A DNA stretch of 64,000 bases from Heterobilharzia americana (taxonomy: Eukaryota; Platyhelminthes; Trematoda; Strigeidida; Schistosomatidae): contig OX104127.1 in assembly GCA_944470555.2 (NCBI GenBank), positions 158,199,276 through 158,263,275 of the forward strand. Direction: 5' to 3'. The notes below the pieces were generated by a model. The model did no database searches. It had not been told where the DNA came from and worked only from the letters and a program-made list of their open reading frames with translations. Each line of letters begins with the position of its first letter. The stretch's first letter is position 1. Of the stretch, positions 55,391 through 64,000 are shown one piece after another. A program made the position numbers and the translations under genes.

Positions 55391-55955
55391 ATATAGTCTA
55401 CATAGTTATTGAAATAGTTGAAACATATATTATTTGATAAATTCCAGTGAATATTAGATTCCGTTTAGCGCATAGAGGGATCCAACTATGAGAATTCATA
55501 AGATATCCATTCCATCTGTCTTTTCTGTGGATAGTAACTCATTGTCTCGTCTTTTCAGCTGTATATTTAAAAAGGATATCTTAGAATTAAGCTCCTTCTC
55601 TAGTGTGAACCTGATTGAAGGGTGGCAGTTCTTAAATTGAGACCAGACACCTTTTAGATTATCTATAAAGTCACTAAGTAGTTAATAAGAAGATAATGCA
55701 ATCGAAAAACAAAGGAAGATCATATACACATATATGTCGAAAGTATATACGGTTATCGGGATAAAGAATCATTAATTACCGTCTCTTTTTGAGTACAGCG
55801 ATAAGATTGAAAGTAGTTGATGGCGAGAGCTTCTTTAAAGCGTAATAAACATGGCGTTTCGTTTGTTAACTATCCCAAAGAATTGATAAACATTTACTTG
55901 ATATCCTGTTTCCATCGGGTGCCTGACGATTGCGTTACTAATAACTTCTTTTAAC
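55391..55955. other. Unassigned sequence, possibly the 5' part of the CR1-like element
   Basis: No clear motif; it lies where the element's 5' half would be. Confidence 0.25.
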
Positions 55956-55957
55956 TT

Positions 55958-56711
55958 TTATTATTATTTACTTGCCCCTTGGGTTCCTAGTGGAATATAG
56001 GGCTTCATTAGCACGTAACCATTTCACTCTCTTCTCTACAGTCTTTTAAATCTGGCTCCATGACTGCCTACAAGCATTCATTTCTTCCTCATACCATCTC
56101 CTCCATGTTACCCTCGGATACTTAACTCATCGTTTCCCCTTTGAGTTTCACTCGATGGCCTGGTCTAGCATGGGGCTTGATGTCCTCAAATGGTCTTCTC
56201 AGTGGATGTCTAATCCGATCCATCCCTACTTCCTTCTGCACATTCGCTGGGTGATAGGTTGTTGGTTCGTTGCCAGGCCAGAGTTCCTCCTTGCTTATCC
56301 TTATTCTTTCTAGTCACCTGATCTCCATCTTCATTATGGAGTGAGTGAGGGTGGCAGCTGTTGATGATGAATGTCTGTAGTTTGTTGGAAGTGCTTATCG
56401 TGGGGTGTCAAGTCTGTGAACCATCACATAGAAGCACTGAGTGACTTTGACTGAATAAGTGTTTAAAATCCGGGTGTTGTTCACGCTTTATGCTGAGTGC
56501 AGTGCCGTTCAGTAGATCTCCACACTGATTATTTCAGTTTCGTGAAGGAAGGCCTATCTTGCTGTCTTTCCCATCCTGCCTTTGACATCCTCGTCTCTGC
56601 CTATGCCGCCACCGCCAGTAGTGGAGACGATGCTGTCTAGGTAGGTAGGTAGGTGGGTGTCTAGGTAGGTAGGTGTGTAGGTAGGTAGGCGAAAGATACC
56701 ACTTCCTTTGT
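55958..56711 (-). mobile_element. RTE-clade retrotransposon, 3' fragment
   Basis: 3' tail with (ATT)n, C-terminal region and the FTYLGS site, again expanded to (CCTA)n (56637-56690). The element ends a few codons beyond it. Confidence 0.8.
56637..56690 (-). repeat. Short (CCTA)n microsatellite inside RTE
   Basis: Fifty-odd bases of TAGG repeats with a few variants at the FTYLGS site; the shortest of the five expansions. Confidence 0.85.
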
Positions 56712-57355
56712 TATCTTATAGACACAGATTTCTTTTAATATGCTAATAAGATGGAGTAGATGCCCATCTTTCGGTTCACCTTATATACTTGCTTCAGGAA
56801 GCATACGTGAATTGATGTACACGGTTGGAGATGAAAGGCATCAAGTAACTACTTACTTTTGCCTGTATTATTGATCTTACTGTATTGTAAGGAATTTGAA
56901 AAACTGAAGCCTCTAAGCAGTACGATTCCTCGTGTATCTACTCCATAAAAATTAAGATAAGCCTGAAGTTCCCTTTCACCTTATCCTGGCCATCTCACGT
57001 TCATCCTACTATGAGATTGCAGAAGTGGCTAGTTGAACTCTTACAACCTCTGCATACCTTGTAGTTCATCAGTAGAATAAGTGGCAAAAATGTAACAGAT
57101 TGGCCTTGGTGTAACACCTTGCTTTACTAGTGTCCTTCTTTGTCATTCTCTGAAATTATATCTGTGAACAGGTGGTGGAGCTGATAGTAAATAAATACAT
57201 CTATACTGTGAATGAAAAGGAACGACTGCCGACGGTTAGAATGAATGTTCACCTCTTGTTCAACAGTAAAATGTACTGACGAGTCGACAGCACAGAGGCT
57301 GCGTTTTCATTACTACCCTTAATTTTCTGACATATTCTGGAGATCATTAAGCTCA
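56712..57355. other. Unassigned sequence
   Basis: No gene recognised upstream of the PLE reading frame. Confidence 0.3.
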
Positions 57356-57693
57356 GCTGAGACGAAAGTACTTGAAAAAGGACGAACATATCCACACAGG
57401 ACCATATGAGGAAATCAAGAAGCCCTTAGACATGGTCATGAATAAAATCAGGAAATCTACAGCTGATCTAATACGCCAACTAAAACCATCTCTAGGTGAG
57501 TCTAAGCGGTTTAATTTAATGCCTAAAACTAGTAATCCTAGCAGAATTTATGGCACTATTAAGGTTTATAAACCAGGTTATCTCATCAGACACATAGTTG
57601 ACTTCAGAAATACCCCAACATATGAACTAGAAAAGTATTCAGCATCGACATTATGTCTTATTAGGAACCGTTCAAATTCCAGACCAGTAAACT

Positions 57694-57813
57694 GTATTGA
57701 TTGGTCACGGGAGTGCAACCAATTTCATGTTGCTGTCGAGTGCCAAAAAGCACGAAACCTAGGTCCAGGGCTTCCTGCCGATCGCCTCCAACCAACTAAC
57801 AGACTAGTAAACT
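57694..57813 (+). mobile_element. Family C insertion inside the P1 RT frame
   Basis: A 120-bp insertion (including one target copy) flanked by AGACCAGTAAACT (57681-57693) and AGACTAGTAAACT (57801-57813), a 13-bp direct repeat with one mismatch. It consists of the 5' body words and the ribozyme end of family C with the tRNA head deleted. Being 120 bp it leaves the RT frame open. Confidence 0.85.
57728..57780 (+). ncRNA. Hammerhead-like ribozyme, family C, inside RT
   Basis: CUGUCGAG (A-to-U at the fourth core base, otherwise as CUGANGAG), stem II GUGC/GCAC, GAAA, self-complementary stem III ACCUAGGU, GUC, then CAGGGC. The second box and the cleavage side are perfect. Confidence 0.6.
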
Positions 57814-58143
57814 CTTACGAGTTAAAACTAAGGCTTAATGACCTACACATAGAAGACGAAGAAAAAATGATTAGCTTCGATGTAACTAGTCTGTATACTA
57901 AAATACCAATCACTATGACACTGCAGGCAGTCAGAAGTCAACTAAATATTGACTCAGAACTTACTCATAGAACTAAGATATCGGTTGATGAGATCATATT
58001 GGGCATACAGTTATGTCTGACCTCCACAGTCTTCAAGTTTCAGAACAAAATATACAGACAAACAGAAGAGGTAGCAATGGGATCGCCAATATCCCCAATC
58101 ATACGGGATATATTGATGGATAGTTGGGAAAACATGACTACAA

Positions 58144-58525
58144 ATGTTTAGTCTGACAACTAAGGTGTGGTGGCGATATGTGGATGACACATTGACTGTG
58201 TTGAAATTGGAACACATCGACAATTTCCCCACACATCTAAACTTAGTAGTAGTAGTAGGCACAATCCGATTCACTTACGACGTAGGAAACAAACTTATGC
58301 TGAATTACAGATCTCAGGTCATGCCATCCAATGTCAGTTAAGGCAGGATTAGTCAAATGTATAAGTGATAGAGATAGAAAACTGACTACTGAGTTCAAGG
58401 ACTCGAACAAGGCTTTGAAACACGTAAAAGAAGCGCTAATAGTTAGTAATTATCCTCCACAGTTTACAAAGAAATTTCGTACAAACACACAAGAAACGAA
58501 AAAAATAACAGTAACACTGGTATGA
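58144..58525 (+). pseudogene. Penelope-like RT, motif C and thumb
   Basis: Two frames. The first has KVWWRYVDDTLTVLKLEHID (motif C with an intact YVDD). The second (58331-58525) has FKDSNKALKHVKEALIVSNY followed by PPQF, typical of the RT thumb. One-base frame changes separate the parts from the palm frame. Confidence 0.8.
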
Positions 58526-59140
58526 ATAATAACGACAACATGAGTAAAAAGGAGTTTATAGCCTCCAGTGTGTTCTCCCTTCAAGGAAGGCATATCAGAA
58601 ACTTTACGTAGAATCCTCGACAAAGCTGGAATTAATTATGGTGACATTTAAACCTACAAACTCACTCAGAGATAAGCTTTATCGCCTGGCTTAAGATCTG
58701 ATAGAACCAATTAAGCAAAATAATCTAATCTATCAAATTCCATGTAATGACTCTGAATTAGGTCGATTATATGGGTGAAATTAGCCCGTCGGGATCAGTT
58801 AGATTAGTGGAACATAAGGACTTAGCTAAATATAGAATGACAGATCCGATAAAATGAATAATCTGGAAAAATCTAGGCAACTGCGTTGCATGCGTTAACA
58901 CACAACCACACAAGAGAGTTGGATAAAGCCACTATACTTGAGTCCAATATAATGAGGTGGAGATTGATTACTGAATCTTTGTTCATCGAATCAACAAACA
59001 CCCAGCCTTCACATGTAATAGAAATGACGCAACACTCATCATGCATACCAGAGATATGGAAAATTTTGCTCCCAATAAAATCAACTCATATGAGGTGACA
59101 TAACTATGAGAATCGTCTGTCGAAAGTGGAGTGTGATTAC

Positions 59141-59212
59141 ATAGTGATATGATTATGAGCAATAGAGAATTGATGCTCAAGACATCATTTAGTGGATGAT
59201 ACTATATCACTC
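59141..59212 (+). ncRNA. Hammerhead-like fold at PLE P1 3' end
   Basis: As at 45089-45160: outer stem AGUGAUAU/AUAUCACU and GAGC/GCUC, but the second box reads CAAGACAUC instead of CGAAACGUC, so this copy is more damaged. Confidence 0.4.
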
Positions 59213-59239
59213 TGTGTGTGTTATCAATCAAATAAGCAA

Positions 59240-59930
59240 ATTTAATACACACTTCCTTAACATTCTACCAATGATCCACTTTGAGGTAATGTTTAGAGAA
59301 GGGATTACAAGTCCTCCAGGATATTTTAAAGGAAGATGGATATTGTGACGAATGTACATAAAAATAAGTATCATAGATCATTTTCTTAAACATGAATTGA
59401 CAGAAGTATCTTTACTTCTGCATCTGAAAAATCCCTGGAGACGCTCCAAATAAAACCTATGGTCATGTCTATCTGTAGCAATAAACAGAACATTTTACTC
59501 AGGACATTTGTGTTTATCCCCTTTAGTAGACACAAAATTTTTAAGTAGAAACTTAAGGATACCTATTTTACTTAGTTTAAGCTCTTCATCTTGGACATTC
59601 ACCTTCAACTGTTCCTATGGAACAAGTTGAATAAGGTGCACAATTATTCACTTCCGTCTTCAACTACCATAACATTTATCGTCTTGGTTTACAAACAGTG
59701 AGGTTACCGGTGCATTAGAAGTTCTATACTAGTTCATTCGGTAGACACACAGAAAACCATATAGATGATAACACAACTTTTTCACCGATATGAAGAGTTC
59801 TGAAGACTACCACCTGCTGCAGCTATAGCTATAAGATCAACTAAGCCTGAGGTTTGTATTCATAAAGAACACCTACGGACGTTACTTATCACGCGACCTT
59901 TTGTATACTAAATATGTTTCTTTGTTGTCT
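59240..59930. other. Unassigned sequence
   Basis: No clear gene; may include remains of the lineage P4 element that follows. Confidence 0.25.
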
Positions 59931-59934
59931 GTTT

Positions 59935-60240
59935 CTTTTTTTTTCCTGTCCTCCGTTCTCTTCTGTTACTCTACACTACCCAGCCTAGCTTGCAAAGGGA
60001 GAACGGAAAAAGCATCTTCAGTTCGATAACAGAACATTTCGTGAACTCAGACCACTTACCGCCTTTCGAGAGCTCATTCAAAATTCTCTACAGGGTTCGA
60101 TCAAATCGCTTGAAGGGAATAAAATCAAGGCATCTGTCTATAGCTGAAGCACTAGACATCCAGAAGTTCAAATCAGCGTTATGCGTGCAAAAAAGGTACA
60201 TCCAACCTTTATCTTTGCTATGGCCATTATAAAGCCCTGT
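59935..60240 (+). pseudogene. C-terminal tail of GIY-YIG Penelope-type RT (lineage P4)
   Basis: An open frame reads SSITEHFVNSDHLPPFESSF, then KILYRVRSNRLKGIKSRHLS, IAEALDIQKFKSALCVQKRY and IQPLSLLWPL. This is the tail that follows GIY-YIG in helminth PLE-type RTs (H..DSGH..., A.A...P.LC.QK). Ends at a TAA at 60230. Best preserved piece of this lineage; the homologous decayed piece is at 16330-16475. Confidence 0.65.
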
Positions 60241-60880
60241 CGGCCACAGATTCATTTTGTATCAGGTAACTACACATGTGTACCTTATTCATTTTTCTAC
60301 TATGTCATAGACTGAACCTGCATTACGCAATTGTAATCTTATTTTCATAATATCCTGTTTATTTCCTACTCTATCACATTATTATTGGTCTTAAGATCTT
60401 AATATCTCAACTATTTTACACTTTGACAATTTTATGATGAAATATACATTGCCTTCTGTTGATGAGTTCATTACTTTCCCCTCTGTGTATTAATCACTCA
60501 CCTGATACAATGCGACCCTAGACTTCTCTTCACGACATCTGAAGGCTTATGGTTTAACTGATGATGAGGCGGTGACTGTATACTCTTGATGAATTCTATA
60601 CTAGGACTAGTTCTTCAACTGACAAATACCATGAACTTCAAAACTTCAAAAAGTGTATACATTAGAGTTCATGACATTCCTTTCTAGCGCGCAAATACAC
60701 ACGAACACACACACACACAAACAAGTTACAGTCACTTTTATGCTCATTTCACTCAGTAATTATGCTCAATTAACGAAATACAAAATCATCGTATTACGTA
60801 ATCATGTTTTCATTTCGTTTTCTTTTCCACTTCAACTAGACTATTGTGATGACTTACTTACATTCTCAAGTCTATCTATG
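60241..60880. other. Unassigned sequence with a decayed family B end
   Basis: 60570-60635 holds ttgatgaattctatactaggactag and ttcaactgacaa, weakly like a family B 3' end; otherwise nothing recognised. Confidence 0.25.

Positions 60881-60883
<3 letters not shown>

Positions 60884-60922
<39 letters not shown>
60884..60922. repeat. (GT)n microsatellite
   Basis: About 19 GT units. Confidence 0.95.
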
Positions 60923-60923
<1 letters not shown>

Positions 60924-62005
60924 TGAGTGTTTGACCACCTGAAATACACGTGTCACTATCAATATTCGTTTGTATACAAGCTTACCAAGGACATTTCCCC
61001 ATCCATCGTCTTCCCCGACAGAAAATAATCGTTGGGTTATGTGACTTCATTGAATAAGTAAATATTGAAAATTGATCAAATTAGTTTCGACATTATTACC
61101 ACACTTTTATTCGTTGGTGTAATTGACATAGTAATAGTAGTATTAATAATGTGAGTAGTATTAATAGTTGTAGTATTGTTAATATGAGCATTCTACAGTA
61201 TTTTTTTTCTACTTAGTGAATGAAGAAACAATTAATTACACAATGATGGATAAGTGCCTCTCAGAAACACCATTATAAGTGGAAAAAACTGAACAAAATG
61301 AATTGCTGTGTTTTTCACTTAGTTACTGAGGTCATAAGAACAACTATCTCTATGTTTGTGTGTATGTGTGTGTGTGTATGTGAGGTTGGTAAAGGCTTGA
61401 CCACACACACAACATCAGCTGTAGCACAAATGAACGAATTGTGCTCCCTGTTTGTGTCACCCTTTCCACAGTAGTAATGCCTTGTAGAACATCTACAGTG
61501 GAATGAATCATTTAATAACTCAAATGGTGAAAGCTACTACTGACTGATGGAGGGGATTGAAAGATACTCACGTACTCATGCGAAAATGATCATAGTAACT
61601 ATGGCTAATCTCTTCTCCCAAGTGAAATTAGTATGTAAAGTGTAATAATGTAATGGAAAAGAAAATGGTATCTGGGATTATTAATCCCAATTTAATTGAA
61701 CTAATTAGGGAAAAAAGGTGTTACACAAACATAGAGGAGAGTGAGAGGCAGAGATAGACAACGTCAACATTGACTGAGAGCATCTTACCTCACAAATCGT
61801 TCAGCGTATTGATTGTTGAAGTATTTCTACACTTGAGTATATCAGTTATGGACATACACTTAGCAACCGTAATATCAGTCCTACGTGGGAGTTATTAGTG
61901 CTGTCAACAGTCTAGACAGTCTGTAAAAGAATGTGAATTTCGCCAAGGTTTCAAATACACCTCATTGTCCAGTGTCTACAAAGGCGGTCAAGTGTTTCTA
62001 AGCTT
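60923..62005. other. Unassigned AT-rich sequence
   Basis: No gene or transposon seen; short (TAGTAT)-like runs near 61135-61185. Looks like unique sequence. Confidence 0.35.
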
Positions 62006-62009
62006 AACT

Positions 62010-62262
62010 CCATGTTGATGATTAGCCATAGAATCTAGGACGCTCATCTCGTTCTACTCAAGACTCATCAGCTGAGTGTACCTGCACCGAAATCTGTGAT
62101 TTTGTCTCTAATGAGACTGGAATTCGGGACTAATCGTTCCAATGGCCAAAAAGTTATCCCCTACCCACCTCTTGTAAGATAGTTGGATATCAGTCGTTGT
62201 TTTTCAGTAGTTTTAATTTCTCGTTGTTATATAAGGCTGAATTGTTCAACGACTGTGTCTAT
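62010..62262 (-). mobile_element. SM-alpha-like element (family A), degraded
   Basis: Minus copy with spacer, decayed head and ribozyme CUGAUGAG ... GAGAUG; the second core box has A-to-G. Confidence 0.65.
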
Positions 62263-62439
62263 GAGTTATAAATATGTCAAATATGAGGCTAAACTTAAAA
62301 TAGAGAAAAGAATATTCATATCTCAACTGGTAGGTTTTCATTTAAGTAAAGGAGAAAGTGCTTGCCACTGAAAGCTGGAAATTCCTCTCTAGTAAGCGTA
62401 TTACTAATCACCATTGCTACACAAATGATCTTGCTGCTC

Positions 62440-63412
62440 CAGGATTGGTCTTAACAGTGCCACAGCTAACAATAGAGAGTGAGTGAAGTGGATGAGTCTG
62501 TCAACTACTTCACTTACCTAGGAAGTAGGATCAGATCTACCCTGGAGGATCAGTTGTCGATGAAATTTCTGCACAGATACAAAAGATTGGATTGGTTTTT
62601 GCCAATTTATGCCACCTGTGACGCCGCCGTGATATCCGATCGTTACTAGGGTTGTGTGTACTGCACAGCAGTCGACTCTGTCCTACTGTATGGCTGTGAA
62701 ACATGACCATTGAAGGTGGAAGACATGAGAAAGCTGTGGGTTCAGGTGTTGTTTGACCACCGTTGCCTTGGTAGTGTAGGCCGTATTGTGTGGTGTCAGC
62801 ACGTGAGTAATGCAGAAGTGAGGTGTAGGTGTAGAGTTTTCGAGATGGAGTAGAGGTAAATCTGTTGACTAGGTTGTGAACCTTGATGGACTGAGATGTC
62901 TGGTTGGGACAGGTGTTATGTATGCCTAGTCACCGATTGCCTGATCACACAATGTTGGCTGAAGTAGTTCGAGGCTGGAGGGAGCCGCGAGATGGCCATA
63001 CTAAAACATGGCACCAATGCATGAAGTCTCTGACTGTTGGTTTGAGCGATGTGGTGGTGGTGGTGGTGGGGGGGGGCGATGCAGACTAGCCGGTCTGTTT
63101 GGGTTGGTGGAACAAGAGGAACCAGTGGTTGTAGACTGACTGTAGTTGATATTGGTGAGTAGCGATGTCAGTGGGGCAGATGTATACACACATTATGCTT
63201 ATCTCAACGACGCTATACCGAATCTCACAACTTTCTCATTCTTTGTTTCTCTCTTTTTGTACTTTATATTTTTTTGAGGGCATTCATCTTGCACCTCAAT
63301 ATCTTTTTACTTGATGTGGTGATATGAGGTGTGGCAACTTGGACAATTACGCAGTAATGCTTAGTGCCAGGTGGACCTGGATGGATGATGGATGGCTTCA
63401 GTGTAAATAAAC
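62440..63412 (+). pseudogene. Second-clade non-LTR RT, C-terminal half and 3' end
   Basis: With stops and frameshifts it reads VNYFTYLGSRI, the HRYKRLDWF segment (for arm-like AFANLRHLW), CTAVDSVLLYGCET, PLKVEDMRKL, FDHRCLGSVGRI, HVSNAEV and GHTKTWHQCMKSLTVGLSDV, then the 3' untranslated part and a (GGAT)n-type tail near 63380-63405. A G-rich run at 63052-63076 interrupts the last codons. Same clade as 7.4 kb. Confidence 0.75.
63052..63076 (+). repeat. (GGT)n and G-run
   Basis: GGTGGTGGT repeats leading into seven or more G; a possible G-quadruplex. Confidence 0.85.
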
Positions 63413-63420
63413 TATAAGGA

Positions 63421-63780
63421 GACCGATTTTCATTAGTTCAATAAAAATTATGAAGGGATTCTAAGCCACAGATAAGTAGCTCAAGAACAGAACAGTATTC
63501 GCATCCAATATTAAGGTGTCCTGAGTGAGTTCGACCACCGTTCAATAGTATGTGTACATGAGAATTCATCAGTTAGTCTCAAATTAACCCTCAATTATCC
63601 CACAGTTGGTTTAATGGCTTAAAAATTCTTCTTCACTATACAGGTGACACTTAAATATTCTTGTCATTATGTTTTTTAAAGCATCTTTCAATGATTATTT
63701 ATGTATACCAACTTTATTTGAAAAAAAATAGATCATGATTACTTAACTTGACAAGATTTCCTCTTTCTTTATTAAAATAT
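63421..63780. other. Unassigned AT-rich sequence
   Basis: Nothing recognised; the last 60 bases are T-rich and may be the end of an intron. Confidence 0.3.
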
Positions 63781-63785
63781 TCTAG

Positions 63786-64000
63786 TTTCACGTTTAATGG
63801 GTGTAACTAGTGCTGCAATGATTAGTGGTTATCCTGGGAATCTTAGCCCAACTGGTTTCAATCGAAATTACATTTGTCGCATATCACTAATACTACTACT
63901 AATAGTAATAATGATAATAATAATAATAACAATATGCATCATATTTCGAGTGGGTCAAATGAATTCTTGAATTCAAATTTTTCTACAAGAACACGAAACA
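63786..64000 (+). CDS. Candidate host exon, runs off the window
   Basis: After a T-rich stretch and a tattctag acceptor-like end (63784-63785), one frame reads SRLMGVTSAAMISGYPGNLS then PTGFNRN to about 63860. A second frame, open from 63847 to the last base, reads SHITNTTTNSNNDNNNNNNM, then HHISSGSNEFLNSNFSTRTR. Both look protein-like (non-repeat, balanced, an Asn run typical of schistosome proteins) and would join if one base were lost or gained near 63855-63865. There is no transposon similarity. Either a single-base error or two alternative readings are possible. Function unknown. Confidence 0.35.
63891..63932. repeat. (ACT)n/(AAT)n trinucleotide run
   Basis: Trinucleotide run encoding Thr/Asn in the candidate exon. 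Confidence 0.8.

Larger units (their letters stand above)
57372..58151 (+). pseudogene. Penelope-like reverse transcriptase, N-terminal and palm part
   Basis: A 259-residue open frame. Residues 1-95 match the PLE RT N-terminus (FNLMPKTSNPSRIYGTIKVYKPGY, IVDFRNTPTYELEKYSASTL). A foreign segment of about 40 residues follows (an in-frame insertion at 57694-57813), then ELKLRLNDLHIEDEEKMISF, motif A (FDVTSLYTKIP) and motif B (EEVAMGSPISPII). The frame ends at 58151, just before motif C, which continues in another frame at 58144. The start Met is only the first ATG in the frame; the true start is likely upstream. Motif A keeps its catalytic Asp. Confidence 0.85.
57360..59235 (+). mobile_element. 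Penelope-like retroelement P1, most complete copy
   Basis: Contains the RT (57372-58525 in three frames), a decayed GIY-YIG region (58600-59100) and a 3' end with a hammerhead-like fold. The order RT then GIY-YIG defines canonical Penelope-like elements, which schistosomes are known to carry. Its 5' end is not defined. The nuclease begins NLSNSM (for NLIYQIPC) and is broken by stops; the later part (LTHNHTRELDKATILESNIM, EIWKILLPIKSTHM) is better kept. Confidence 0.85.

Noticed and set aside
57372..58151. Host telomerase-like reverse transcriptase
   Set aside because: The motifs (FDVTSLYTKIP, GSPISPII, YVDD) and the downstream GIY-YIG region identify a Penelope-like element, and the copy is frameshifted.

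Overview
This looks like a repeat-dominated stretch of a schistosomatid fluke (blood fluke, most likely genus Schistosoma) nuclear genome. The reasons are: AT-rich sequence with long (TA)n, (GT)n and (CCTA)n tracts; no bacterial-style gene packing; many decayed non-LTR retrotransposons of the RTE clade (SR2-like); Penelope-like elements (PLEs) with GIY-YIG domains; and many copies of a tRNA-headed short repeat carrying a hammerhead ribozyme, which matches the known schistosome SM-alpha family. I see no confident complete host gene. The window reads as intergenic or intronic DNA, with one plausible host exon at the right edge (63786-64000) and one weaker acidic candidate (28561-28770).

Layout. 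0-4 kb: RTE 3' end, a CR1-like reverse transcriptase (RT) scrap, SM-alpha copies. 4.6-12.6 kb: two RTE copies in opposite orientation, sharing a nearly identical 1.4-kb tract that contains (CCTA)n and (TCGAC)n expansions, with SM-alpha copies and a second RT clade between them. 12.6-16 kb: a (TA)n tract and another RTE. 16-18 kb: a PLE with inverted terminal copies. 18-23.6 kb: RT fragments, tRNA-derived short elements, a GIY-YIG PLE remnant with a hammerhead-like core. 24-34.5 kb: RTE copies, PLE ends, short elements. 33.9-51.5 kb: a region bounded by 1.7-kb near-identical inverted arms. 51.45-52.0 kb: a 556-bp (CCTA)n tract. 53-55.4 kb: degenerate CR1-like element (minus). 57.4-59.2 kb: the best-preserved PLE (RT motifs plus GIY-YIG remnant), carrying a short ribozyme element in frame. 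62.4-63.4 kb: second-clade RT 3' half.

The unifying theme is hammerhead ribozymes. By eye I can separate SM-alpha (family A), two further tRNA-headed short families with their own hammerhead cores (called B and C here), and hammerhead-like folds in the terminal repeats of several PLE lineages. Families A and B and the PLE ends recur as head-to-head inverted pairs, with tRNA heads or 5' sides in the middle and ribozymes at the outer ends. RTE, CR1-like and PLE reverse transcriptases are the likely sources of the machinery that moved the short elements. All autonomous copies in the window look dead. Family labels A-D and P1-P4 are mine, not established names. Percent identities were not computed; statements of near-identity come from reading the aligned strands.
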